NCBI RefSeq assembly: GCF_934560975.1
Contig: NZ_CAKTFO010000025.1
Span: forward strand, 1-31,361
Source of the DNA: an uncultured Sphingomonas sp.
GTDB lineage: Bacteria > Pseudomonadota > Alphaproteobacteria > Sphingomonadales > Sphingomonadaceae
Direction of reading: 5' to 3'
Length of the DNA stretch: 31,361 nt
The notes under the pieces were generated by a model. It did not search any database and had not been told where the DNA came from. It saw only the letters and a program-made list of their open reading frames with translations. Position numbers and translations under genes: made by a program. Positions within the stretch are counted from its first letter, which is position 1. Every line of letters starts with the position of its first letter. Below, in pieces: positions 1 to 9,126 of this stretch.

Positions 1-465
1 TGCATCAGCTACGGCCTGTCCTCCTACGGCTATGACGCGCGCGTGGCGGACGAGTTCAAGATCTTCACCAACGTCGACAATGCGGTGGTCGACCCCAAGG
101 ATTTCGCCGCCAACAGCTTCGTCGATCGCAAGACCGACGTGTGCATCATCCCGCCCAACAGCTTCGCGCTGGCCCGCACGGTGGAATATTTCCGCGTGCC
201 CCGCGACGTGCTGGTGATCTGTCTCGGCAAGTCGACCTATGCGCGTTGCGGCATCATCGTGAACGTGACGCCGCTGGAACCCGGCTGGGAGGGCCACGTG
301 ACGCTGGAATTTTCCAACACCACGCCGCTGCCGGCCAAGATCTACGCCAATGAAGGCGCCTGCCAGTTCCTGTTCCTGAAGGGCGACGAGCCGTGCGAGG
401 TCAGCTATGCCGACCGCGCCGGCAAATATATGGCGCAGCGCGGGGTCACGCTTCCCCGCCTGTGA
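1..465 (+). CDS. dcd: dCTP deaminase, 3' part (5' end outside window)
   Basis: Deaminates dCTP to dUTP in the cytosol, feeding dUMP and then thymidylate synthesis. The reading frame is open from base 1 and gives 154 codons, beginning CISYGLSSYGYDARVADEFK and ending GVTLPRL. Alphaproteobacterial Dcd proteins are about 184 residues, so roughly 30 N-terminal residues lie upstream of the window. The trimeric dUTPase-like fold is recognisable from the GKSTYARCGIIVNVTPLEP and VTLEFSN stretches; the glutamate of LEFSN matches the catalytic glutamate known in E. coli Dcd. The internal GTG at 43 is not a start, because conserved sequence continues upstream of it. A GC hairpin directly follows the stop codon. 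The identification is firm; the true start cannot be seen. Confidence 0.96.
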   Translation, partial: CISYGLSSYGYDARVADEFKIFTNVDNAVVDPKDFAANSFVDRKTDVCIIPPNSFALARTVEYFRVPRDVLVICLGKSTYARCGIIVNVTPLEPGWEGHVTLEFSNTTPLPAKIYANEGACQFLFLKGDEPCEVSYADRAGKYMAQRGVTLPRL

Positions 466-483
466 AGCTGCCTTCGGGCGGCT
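466..483 (+). terminator. Hairpin directly after dcd stop
   Basis: AGCTGCC, loop TTCG, GGCGGCT: a 7-bp stem with one G-U type pair and a UUCG tetraloop, starting one base after the dcd stop. There is no T-run behind it, so it is either a weak intrinsic terminator or a 3'-end stabilising hairpin of the dcd mRNA. Confidence 0.4.
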
Positions 484-560
484 GGCGATCGCCGGTCAGG
501 GGCGCATGGGGACAGGGTGGAAGGCCGGAAGCTCCTGCCCGCTCATCCAAGCACCTCCGT

Positions 561-580
561 GCTCTCGCGAAAGCGAGAGC
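561..580. repeat. Perfect palindrome with GAAA tetraloop (REP-like)
   Basis: GCTCTCGC, GAAA, GCGAGAGC: a perfect 8-bp stem closed by a GNRA tetraloop, in the gap between the convergent dcd and phosphatase genes. It is followed by a G/C-rich block (583-625) with CCCGG/CCGGG inverted repeats. Form and position resemble the short palindromic repeats scattered between sphingomonad genes, but no second copy of this sequence occurs in the window. It could also act as a bidirectional transcription block. Confidence 0.4.
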
Positions 581-657
581 CCAGAAACCCGGACCATTGT
601 GGCCCGGGGTTCCGGGGTTCGACTCCGTACATCCAGCCGGGACGATAGCCGGTCAGG

Positions 658-2301
658 TCAGCGGCACTCGCCCGCTACCTGTGGCAGGCACTTGCCGTCG
701 ACCTGCGGCACCGGAACCCCGGTGATTGCCGCCAGCGTCGGCGCGATGTCCACCGTCTCCACCGGCTCGCTCCGCTGATCGGGCGTCACGCCGCGCCACC
801 AGAACAGCATCGGCACCTGCCGGTCATAATCCCATGGCGATCCATGCCCCGCCACGCTGGCGGTCGGTGTCGCGGGTATGCCGAAGCTGGCATGCGGCTT
901 GAAGGCGATGAAGATATCGCCGCTCCGATCGGGGACGAAGCTTTCGTTGAACCGCTCCAGCAGCGTCAGGTCGGTCACCGGCTTGCCCTTTGGCGGCACG
1001 GCGGCCGCGACCTCCGCTCGTGTATAGGCCGCTGCCACCTCGGGGCGCGTCTTCAACCAGGCGATGGCGGCCTGCTCGGTCCGCGTGAAGTCGGCCGATC
1101 CGGGCGCCGCCTTGATGTAGATCTGCTGGATGTCGCTGGCCGATACGGGATCGGCGATACCCAGCGTCCCGCTCAACGCGGGCACCATCGCCTTGCGGAA
1201 GGCGCCGCTGTCCAGGCGATAGGCATCCGGGAAGCGCGCCTTGGCCCGCTCGGCGGCATCGAACCCGCCATGATCCGCGCTCAACACTACCACATAAGGC
1301 ACGTGCAACCCGTCCAATTGCGCGAACAAGGCCCCCAGCGTCCGGTCGAGCGCCGCCACCTGCGCGCATTCCTCCGGCCCGCCATTGCCGTAGCGATGGC
1401 CGATCGAGTCGGTGGCGGAGAAACTGAGCGCCAGCAGGTCGGTCGCCGGCCCCTTGCCCAGGCGGCGCTGCCTGGCGACCCGACGTGCGAAGTCCAGCAC
1501 CAGCGTGTCGAGCATCGGCGAGGCGCGCAACTGATCCTGGAAGCCGGTGGTGGAGAGATAATCGGGCGCGCGCATCGCCGCGCTCGCCTGATCCGGCGGG
1601 ATCCGGCCCGAGCGCGTGATGCGACCGAACGTCTCCTGCTTCATCAGCGACTGGCATACCGCCGGGCTGCCGGCCGGCCAGAGCTGCGGCGCGTGCCTGC
1701 TCCAGTCCTTCATCATCCCGGCATTGAATCGGTCCGCAGGGTCGGTCACTTCGGGCGTTGCCGGGCCGGCATAGGATGAGGTGGTGAACCCCTTCCCGTC
1801 CTGCCACCAGTAAACGGCGTCCACCTTGTGCCCGCCCATCATGATTGCCGCGCGGTCCTTGCCGGAGATGGAGACGACGCGGGCGCCGGGTTCCGCCTGC
1901 TTCAGCCATTCACCGAACGTGCTGGCGCGCAGATTCTGCGGTCCACGCGCATCCTTGTCGGCGCCGGGCACGGTGACGCAATAGACCTCCGACCAGTTCT
2001 GCCGCTCCGTCCAGTCGTTGGCCGGAATGCCGGTGCCGGAAGGATGGCGCCCGGTCAGCAGGGTCGAGTGACCGGGACAGGTCTCTGTCCCGCCATGGCT
2101 CTGGTAACCGGTGAAGGTGATGCCGTCGGACAGGCGCTTGAGGCCCTGGGCGTAGGTCGAGCGATAGCGGCCGAACAATTCCGCCGAGAACTGGTCGATC
2201 GAGATCGCCACCACCAGCTTCGGCCGGGGCGGGATCGCCGCCGGGGACGTACTCGCCAGCGCGCCGGCCACCAGCGCGCTGAAACCCATCGAAAATCGCA
2301 T
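658..2301 (-). CDS. Secreted alkaline phosphatase family protein (PhoK/PafA-like)
   Basis: Alkaline-phosphatase-superfamily phosphomonoesterase of 547 aa, probably periplasmic or secreted. The ATG at 2301 is chosen because AGGAGG lies just upstream and a signal peptide follows (hydrophobic residues 5-22, ending near SPAA). The metal ligands and nucleophile expected for the superfamily can be seen in order: Asp36 in VAISIDQF, a Thr nucleophile near residue 74 in TETCPGHST, an Asp and a His in ATDSIGHRYG, Asp-His in LSADHGG, and a late His in VAGHGSPWDYDR. A threonine nucleophile is typical of the PhoK (Sphingomonas) and PafA enzymes rather than the serine type of E. coli PhoA. It lies downstream of rnr on the same strand across a 105-bp gap, and faces dcd. 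The substrate (phosphomonoester, diester or nucleotide) cannot be read from the sequence. Confidence 0.88.
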   Translation of the reverse strand: MRFSMGFSALVAGALASTSPAAIPPRPKLVVAISIDQFSAELFGRYRSTYAQGLKRLSDGITFTGYQSHGGTETCPGHSTLLTGRHPSGTGIPANDWTERQNWSEVYCVTVPGADKDARGPQNLRASTFGEWLKQAEPGARVVSISGKDRAAIMMGGHKVDAVYWWQDGKGFTTSSYAGPATPEVTDPADRFNAGMMKDWSRHAPQLWPAGSPAVCQSLMKQETFGRITRSGRIPPDQASAAMRAPDYLSTTGFQDQLRASPMLDTLVLDFARRVARQRRLGKGPATDLLALSFSATDSIGHRYGNGGPEECAQVAALDRTLGALFAQLDGLHVPYVVVLSADHGGFDAAERAKARFPDAYRLDSGAFRKAMVPALSGTLGIADPVSASDIQQIYIKAAPGSADFTRTEQAAIAWLKTRPEVAAAYTRAEVAAAVPPKGKPVTDLTLLERFNESFVPDRSGDIFIAFKPHASFGIPATPTASVAGHGSPWDYDRQVPMLFWWRGVTPDQRSEPVETVDIAPTLAAITGVPVPQVDGKCLPQVAGECR

Positions 2302-2406
2302 CACGTCGCCTCCTGCGCCGCTCCGGTGGAGGCAGCATGTGACATGCCGATGACGCCGCACACGGTTCACCGCAAGCCTCCTTGCTTCCAATCCTGCCCG
2401 GGAGCT

Positions 2407-4656
2407 TTACCGCCGCCGCTTGTTGCTGTGCCGGATATTGGCCGGACGGCCGCGCCGGTTGATGACACGATCCTTGCGCACCTGCCGTGGCGAAGTGCGG
2501 CCCTGCTCCTCGCCACCCTCCACCTCGAAACGCAGCGCCCCCGAAATCGGATTGGCCTCCACCAGCCTCAGCTTCAGCGTCATGCCCGAGGCATACCGCG
2601 TGCCGCTCTCCTCGCCCTCCAGCGTCTGGGACGCTTCGTCATAGCGGAAATATTCGCGGCCGAGGGTGGAGACGGGCACCAGCCCATCGCCCCCCAGCCC
2701 CACCACCGTGGCGAAGAAGCCGAACGCCTGCACGCCCGTGATGCGCGTATCCACCAACTCCCCGACCTGGGTCGAGAGATAGGCGGCGACATAGCGGTCG
2801 ATCGTGTCCCGTTCCGCCTCCATCGCCCGGCGCTCGGCCGCGCTGATCGCCTCGCCGATGCGGGTCATGTTCTCGGCATCCGCCATCGGCAGCGCGGTCT
2901 GCTTGGACTGCGGATCGAGGTGATGGGCGCCGACCAGCGAACGGTGCACCAGCAGGTCGGCATAGCGCCGGATCGGGCTGGTGAAATGGGCATAGCTGCC
3001 CAGCGACAGGCCGAAATGGCCGGCATTGGTCGGCGCGTAATAAGCCTGCGTCTGGGTGCGCAGCACCTGCTCCATGATCTGCGGCCGCTCGTCCCGCTCC
3101 CCGACAGTGTCGAGCAGGCGGTTGAAGGTGGCGGGGCGGATCACCTGCCCCATGGCGAAGCTGATCCCGAACGTGTCGAGATACTCCTTCAACGCCACCA
3201 GTTTCTCGCGGCTCGGCGGTTCGTGGACGCGGTACATGACCGGCGCCTTCTTGGCCTCCAACGCCTTGGCTGCGGCGACGTTGGCGGCGATCATAAAGTC
3301 CTCGATCAGCCGGTGCGCATCAAGCCGTTCGCGCGGGGCGACCGAGAGGATGCGCCCATTTTCATCCAGCATGACGCGCCGTTCCGGCAGGTCGAGGTCG
3401 AGCGGCTCGCGCTTGTCCCGCGACTTGGCCAGCGCGGCCCAGGCCGCCCATAACGGCTTGAGCGCATCCTGGACCAAAGCCGGGTCCACCCCTGTCTCGC
3501 GCCCGTCGATCGCCGCCTGCGCATCCTCATAGGCGATGTTCGCCGCTACCCGGATCACCGCGCGGGTGAACCGCCAGGAGGTCATCGCCCCCTTTGCATC
3601 CAGCACCATGTGGCACACCAAAGCGGCGCGATCCTGACCCTGCTTCAAGGAGCAGATGTCAGCCGACAATTCCTCCGGCAGCATCGGCACGACCCGGTCC
3701 GGGAAATAGACGCTGTTGCCGCGCCGCCGTGCTTCCCGGTCGAGATCCGATCCCGGCCGCACATAGAAGCTGACATCCGCGATCGCGATGATGGCCTTGA
3801 AGCCGCCGGCATTGGCGGGGTCCTCGTCCGCCGCTGCCCACACCGCATCGTCATGGTCGCGCGCATCGGCGGGGTCGATCGCCACGATCGGCAGGTGGCG
3901 CAGATCCTCCCGTCCCTCGCCGAGCGGCTGCTTGGCGACGCGTTCGGCCTCCGCGATGGTCTCTTCGTTGAAGCGGTCGGGGATGCCATGCTTGTGGATC
4001 GCGATCAGGCTGAAGCTGCGCGGGGCGAACGGCTCGCCAAGTCGCTCAACCACGCGGGCCATGATGCGCGGCGGCCGTCCGGCCTTTTCCGCCAGCACCA
4101 GGTCTCCGGCCACCGCCTCGCCCGCGTCCGACACGGGCAGTTCACGCCGTTCGCGTTTGTCGACGGGTTTCAACCACAGGCGGCTGCCCTCTTCGTGGAG
4201 GACGCCCAGCACCTGCTCCTCGCCACGCGCAAGCCGCTTCATCGGATGCGCGACCCAGCCCTTTCCGGCCTCCTCCGTTCGCGCCAGCATGCGGTCGCCC
4301 ACGCCCAGCGCGCTGCCCTTGCGGCTGCGCTCCATCACCCGCAGCTTCGGCGGCGGCCCGTCGGCCTGCCAGCTTTCGGGCACGGCATAGGCCTGCCCGC
4401 TATCGTCCACATCGACGATGCGCAGCACCGTGACCTTCGGTACGCCCCCCATCTTGTGAAAGGCGCGGCCGGGGGCGCTGTCGATCAGGCCTTCATCGGC
4501 CATGTCCTTCAGCAGGGCCTTGAGCTGGATCTTCTCATTGCCGTGCAGGCCGAACGCCTTGGCAATCTCCCGTTTGCCGGCGGGTGTCGGGCTGGCGGCG
4601 ATGAAATCCAGGATCTGCTGATGGCTGGGCAAGCCGGGTGTGGGACGACGGGGCAT
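2407..4656 (-). CDS. rnr: Ribonuclease R
   Basis: 3'-to-5' exoribonuclease that degrades structured RNA, including rRNA fragments and mRNA. The 749-aa protein has an N-terminal winged-helix segment (about residues 8-60), cold-shock domains, the RNB catalytic domain with the acidic cluster IDPADARDHDDAVWA near residues 260-273, a C-terminal S1 domain, and a basic tail ending SNKRRR that suits RNA binding. Length and domain order are those of alphaproteobacterial RNase R. The ATG at 4656 (MPRRPTPGLPS) is preferred; a GTG at 4683 would add nine residues that do not look conserved, and neither start has a clear Shine-Dalgarno sequence. The phosphatase gene follows on the same strand. The upstream side faces decayed genes and an inverted repeat at 4713-4733. 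Confidence 0.95.
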   Translation of the reverse strand: MPRRPTPGLPSHQQILDFIAASPTPAGKREIAKAFGLHGNEKIQLKALLKDMADEGLIDSAPGRAFHKMGGVPKVTVLRIVDVDDSGQAYAVPESWQADGPPPKLRVMERSRKGSALGVGDRMLARTEEAGKGWVAHPMKRLARGEEQVLGVLHEEGSRLWLKPVDKRERRELPVSDAGEAVAGDLVLAEKAGRPPRIMARVVERLGEPFAPRSFSLIAIHKHGIPDRFNEETIAEAERVAKQPLGEGREDLRHLPIVAIDPADARDHDDAVWAAADEDPANAGGFKAIIAIADVSFYVRPGSDLDREARRRGNSVYFPDRVVPMLPEELSADICSLKQGQDRAALVCHMVLDAKGAMTSWRFTRAVIRVAANIAYEDAQAAIDGRETGVDPALVQDALKPLWAAWAALAKSRDKREPLDLDLPERRVMLDENGRILSVAPRERLDAHRLIEDFMIAANVAAAKALEAKKAPVMYRVHEPPSREKLVALKEYLDTFGISFAMGQVIRPATFNRLLDTVGERDERPQIMEQVLRTQTQAYYAPTNAGHFGLSLGSYAHFTSPIRRYADLLVHRSLVGAHHLDPQSKQTALPMADAENMTRIGEAISAAERRAMEAERDTIDRYVAAYLSTQVGELVDTRITGVQAFGFFATVVGLGGDGLVPVSTLGREYFRYDEASQTLEGEESGTRYASGMTLKLRLVEANPISGALRFEVEGGEEQGRTSPRQVRKDRVINRRGRPANIRHSNKRRR

Positions 4657-4712
4657 CGCGCAGACATAGGGTGCCCGCGTCACAAAGCAAAACCATCAAC
4701 GATAGTGAAGTG

Positions 4713-4733
4713 CTGACCTGTCTGTCAGGCAGG
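4713..4733. promoter_or_regulatory. Inverted repeat, possible operator
   Basis: CTGAC-N6-GTCAG (4713-4728) is a perfect short dyad, overlapping a second near-perfect one, CCTGTCTG-T-CAGGCAGG (4717-4733). The size and symmetry resemble a TetR-type operator. It lies about 60 bp upstream of the rnr start (minus strand) and about 40 bp upstream of the decayed SRPBCC gene (plus strand), so it could have controlled either. No regulator gene of that kind is intact nearby. Confidence 0.3.
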
Positions 4734-4774
4734 CCCATGTCGGTGAAGCCCAACCTTTACGGTCGGAGAATGCC

Positions 4775-5094
4775 ATGCGGGATCCGACCATCACCCACGG
4801 TACGTTCGTATCGAACACCACATTACCGGTGCACCGGGCCGGGTTTATCAGGCATTTGCCGATCCGGATCAGAAACGCCGCTGCTGTGCGGAGGGACCGC
4901 AGCATGAGGTGGACGAGTTCAGAACCTGCCTGGAACCTGAAGTCGCTGAACGCCTCCGTCATACATTTCAGATAACGCTCTCTTTCAATGATTTACGACC
5001 AGCAATGAAGACCGTGTGATCGATTGCGCCACCAACCGGAGGATCGTCTCCCGCTCACCGGTGCGCTTCGGCGAGATGCTGGCGCAAGATGGCT
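4775..5094 (+). pseudogene. Decayed SRPBCC/AHSA1-domain protein gene
   Basis: I read this as a broken gene for an SRPBCC (AHSA1-type, START-like fold) protein. The ATG at 4775 has GGAG six bases upstream and codes RDPTITHGTFVSNTTLPV, like the usual first beta-strand of the family (HGTFVVERT). Around 4840 the match moves to another frame, RVYQAFADPDQKRR then CAEGPQHEVDEF (4840-4920), corresponding to the family's ARVFxAFADPxxKxRWF and EFR segments. It continues through ERLRHTFQ and moves frame again near 5000 to a NRRIVS segment resembling DIVPxRRIV, then stops at 5094. The C-terminal part of the domain is absent. At least two frameshifts and a truncation make a functional product unlikely. 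The family match is from memory of conserved motifs. Confidence 0.6.
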
Positions 5095-5397
5095 GAGTAC
5101 CTGGCCGAGATCGACCGCCCGTTCGATGCCTTGCGGGACGCCACTTGTCGCAGATCGTGGACCTTTTGGTTCAGGGCCCCGCCCCGGTCACCATGCTCGC
5201 CGCCCACTTGATATTACGGTAACGGCTGTGGCGCAGCATCGTCGCGTGCTGGAACGGAGCGTGATCGTCTCCAACCGAGAAAGGTCGGCCGGGGCCGCAC
5301 CTGCCGCCTTGAGGATCACGGCCTGATCGCGTTGCGGAACCCGGCGGACAGCCGCCGGTCGCGCCGGAGGCGGCGGATCGGTCGACTGCTGGAGTAA
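5089..5397 (+). pseudogene. Decayed ArsR-family transcriptional regulator gene
   Basis: A broken winged-helix regulator of the ArsR subfamily that accompanies SRPBCC genes. The ATG at 5089 codes MAEYLAEIDRPFDALRDAT; around 5144 the match moves to the frame LSQIVDLLVQGPAPVTMLAA (family: RRxIvdxLxxGpxsVxELAA). Near 5206 it moves again to LDITVTAVAQHRRVLERS, the recognition-helix region (family: mSxxAVxQHLrVLexaG). Near 5275 an extra A in GAGAAAGG shifts it to KVGRGRTCRLEDHGLIALRN (family: EKvGRvRTCRl), ending IGRLLE and TAA at 5395. Pieced together, three frameshifts reconstitute a full-length protein of about 100 aa. It directly follows the decayed SRPBCC gene on the same strand, and such pairs are common neighbours, which supports both calls. 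Sequencing error is possible but would have to occur several times. Confidence 0.68.
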
Positions 5398-5420
5398 GGA
5401 GCAGGTGCGTCGGCGCGGCC

Positions 5421-6551
5421 TCAATCCGCGCCCAGCATTCCCTTCAACCGGCTGAAGAAGCCGCTCGCCTCCGGGCATTCCTCGCCGGTCTCGGTGGAGC
5501 GGAACTCCTCCAACAGCTCTTTCTGGCGCGCCGTCAGCTTGGTCGGCGTTTCCACATCGATCTGGATCACCAGGTCGCCCTGCCCGCGCCCGTTCAGCAC
5601 CGGCATACCCGCGCCCCGCTGGCGCAATTGCTTGCCGGACTGGATGCCGGCCGGGATACGGATTTCGTGCGCTTCGCCGTCCAGGCCGGGAACGGTGATC
5701 GACCCACCCAGTGCGGCCGTCGAGAAGCTGATCGGCGCACGGGCGAACAGGGCCGTGCCCTCACGCTGGAACAACGAATGTGGCCGCACGTGCAGGAAGA
5801 TGTAGAGGTCGCCGGCCGGCCCGCCGCGCGCACCCGCCTCGCCTTCGCCGGTCATCCGGATGCGCGTGCCTTCGTCCACGCCGCGCGGGATCTTGACCTC
5901 CAGCGTCTTGGACCGTTCCACGCGGCCCTCGCCCCGGCATTCGCCGCAGGGCTCGGCAATCACCTCGCCCCGGCCGTGACAGGTCGGGCAGGTCCGCTCC
6001 ACCACGAAAAAGCCCTGCTGCGCGCGTACCTTGCCGTGACCGTGGCAGGTCGGGCAGCCCCGCGCCGACGTGCCGGGCTTCGCGCCCGATCCCTCGCAGA
6101 CGGTGCATTGCGCGGCAACATCGACGCGGATGGTCTCGTCCTTGCCATGGAACGCGTCTTCCAGGCTGATTTCCAGGTCGTAGCGCAGGTCGGCGCCGCG
6201 CTGCACCGACGATCCGCCACGCTGACGGCCCCCACCGCCCATGAACTCGCCAAAGATATTCTCGAAGATATCCGAGAAACCTTCAAAACCCTGGGCGTGG
6301 CCGCCGCCACCACCGCCGCTACCCTGCTGAAAGGCAGCATGACCGCAACGGTCGTAGGCGGCCCGCTTCTGCGGGTCTTTTAAGATGTCATAGGCTTGGC
6401 TAACGGCCTTGAAACGCTCCTCGGACACAGTGCAGCCCGGATTGCGATCGGGGTGGCACTCCATCGCGATGCGCCGATAAGACGACTTGATCGTCCGGTC
6501 GTCGGCCGTGCGCTCTACCTGGAGCAGTTCGTAATAATCGGTGTCAGCCAT
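5421..6551 (-). CDS. dnaJ: Chaperone protein DnaJ (Hsp40)
   Basis: Co-chaperone that delivers unfolded clients to DnaK and stimulates its ATPase in the cytosol. The 376-aa protein is a type I DnaJ: J-domain at residues 5-68 with the HPD motif at 33-35, a Gly/Phe-rich linker (about 76-113, with a long glycine run), a zinc-binding domain with four Cys-x-x-Cys-x-Gly repeats (CTVCEGSG, CPTCHGHG, CPTCHGRG and CGECRGEG, residues 149-208), and a C-terminal client-binding and dimerisation part. It lies 57 bp downstream of dnaK on the same strand, with a long hairpin between them, so it is probably transcribed from the dnaK heat-shock promoter. No strong Shine-Dalgarno sequence is visible before the ATG. 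Confidence 0.97.
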   Translation of the reverse strand: MADTDYYELLQVERTADDRTIKSSYRRIAMECHPDRNPGCTVSEERFKAVSQAYDILKDPQKRAAYDRCGHAAFQQGSGGGGGGHAQGFEGFSDIFENIFGEFMGGGGRQRGGSSVQRGADLRYDLEISLEDAFHGKDETIRVDVAAQCTVCEGSGAKPGTSARGCPTCHGHGKVRAQQGFFVVERTCPTCHGRGEVIAEPCGECRGEGRVERSKTLEVKIPRGVDEGTRIRMTGEGEAGARGGPAGDLYIFLHVRPHSLFQREGTALFARAPISFSTAALGGSITVPGLDGEAHEIRIPAGIQSGKQLRQRGAGMPVLNGRGQGDLVIQIDVETPTKLTARQKELLEEFRSTETGEECPEASGFFSRLKGMLGAD

Positions 6552-6567
6552 CGAATATCCACAATGT

Positions 6568-6599
6568 GAGCCCCTCTCCCGTCAAAGGGAAAGGGGCTC
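6568..6599 (-). promoter_or_regulatory. dnaK-dnaJ intergenic hairpin
   Basis: GAGCCCCTCTCCC and GGGAAAGGGGCTC form a 13-bp stem with one mismatch around a 6-base loop (GTCAAA). It fills most of the 57-bp gap between dnaK and dnaJ. No T-run follows in the direction of transcription. It may attenuate transcription or protect the dnaK message so that more DnaK than DnaJ is made. Confidence 0.55.
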
Positions 6600-6608
6600 C
6601 ACAGGTGC

Positions 6609-8510
<1,902 letters not shown>

Positions 8511-8599
8511 TGTGTTCCTCTTGCTACCCTGTTCGGCGCCCTTCGGCGCGCCCCCTCAACAGGCTGACGCGTTCCCCCGAATGGCGGATTGTGCTAGCG

Positions 8600-8627
8600 A
8601 TATAGGGAGGCGAAACGATGCCGCAAG
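8600..8627 (-). promoter_or_regulatory. RpoH (sigma-32) heat-shock promoter of dnaK
   Basis: On the minus strand, CTTG (8624-8627) is followed after exactly 17 bases by CCTATAT (8600-8606). This agrees with the alphaproteobacterial RpoH pattern CTTG-N17/18-CYTATnT. Transcription would start near 8592, giving a leader of about 80 bases before the dnaK ATG. No CIRCE inverted repeat is found here. Confidence 0.7.
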
Positions 8628-8682
8628 AAGCGCATGTGCGTAGCCATCGACATGGCGCCGCTTATCGTGGGAAAGGACGACA

Positions 8683-9126
8683 ATGACGCTTCGCCCCGCC
8701 TTGCTTGCACCGCTTCTGCTGCTGGCGGCGTGCGATCGCGGCCCGGCCGACCCGCGCGTGACGCAGGCGTGGATCCGCCTGCCGGCCGTGCCGGGACAGC
8801 CGGCGGCCGCTTACTTCACCATCCATGGCGGGCGGCGGGACGATGCGTTGGTGGAGGTGGCCAGCGCGCTCGGTCCCCGCATCGAATTGCACGCCAGCAT
8901 GGCGGGCGGACAGGGCATGACCACCATGAAGCCGCTCGACATGGTCGATGTGCCGGCACGGGGTACGATCACCTTCGCGCCCGCGGTACGGCACGCCATG
9001 GTCTACGGCCTGGACACGGCGGTTGCGCCCGGCACCGCCGTCCCCCTCCGCTTCGGGTTCAGGAGCGGTGGCGTGGCGGAGGCGGAGGCGAAAACCGTCG
9101 CCGCCGGCGCGGATGCACCCTATTGA
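8683..9126 (+). CDS. Copper chaperone PCuAC-domain lipoprotein
   Basis: Periplasmic copper-binding protein of the PCuA(C) family, which hands Cu(I) to the CuA centre of cytochrome c oxidase. The 147-aa product begins with a lipoprotein signal peptide (hydrophobic residues 6-16, lipobox LLAAC, Cys17), so it is probably lipid-anchored. The copper site is visible as His70-X11-Met82-X21-His104-X-Met106, matching the family's HX10-11MX21HXM pattern. The ATG at 8683 is preceded by AAAGGA. The gene is transcribed away from dnaK, and its 3' end overlaps the next gene by four bases (TTGA), implying translational coupling. No cytochrome oxidase genes occur in the window. Confidence 0.88.
   Translation: MTLRPALLAPLLLLAACDRGPADPRVTQAWIRLPAVPGQPAAAYFTIHGGRRDDALVEVASALGPRIELHASMAGGQGMTTMKPLDMVDVPARGTITFAPAVRHAMVYGLDTAVAPGTAVPLRFGFRSGGVAEAEAKTVAAGADAPY

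Noticed and set aside
595..640. Possible tRNA or tRNA fragment (GGGTTCGACTCC resembles a T-arm)
   Set aside because: The 3' side of the T-stem does not pair in the standard geometry and no D-arm, anticodon arm or acceptor stem can be built around it.
1828..3453. Long + strand open frame opposite the phosphatase and rnr
   Set aside because: No recognisable motifs; low-complexity composition typical of an antisense shadow.
5188..5478. Minus-strand open frame of 96 codons upstream of the end of dnaJ
   Set aside because: No motifs and it overlaps both the ArsR remnant and the dnaJ 3' end; the opposite strand gives a recognisable protein family.
8511..8682. CIRCE element upstream of dnaK
   Set aside because: Only one weak half-site (CTAGCAC) is present; the GAGTGCTAA half is absent.
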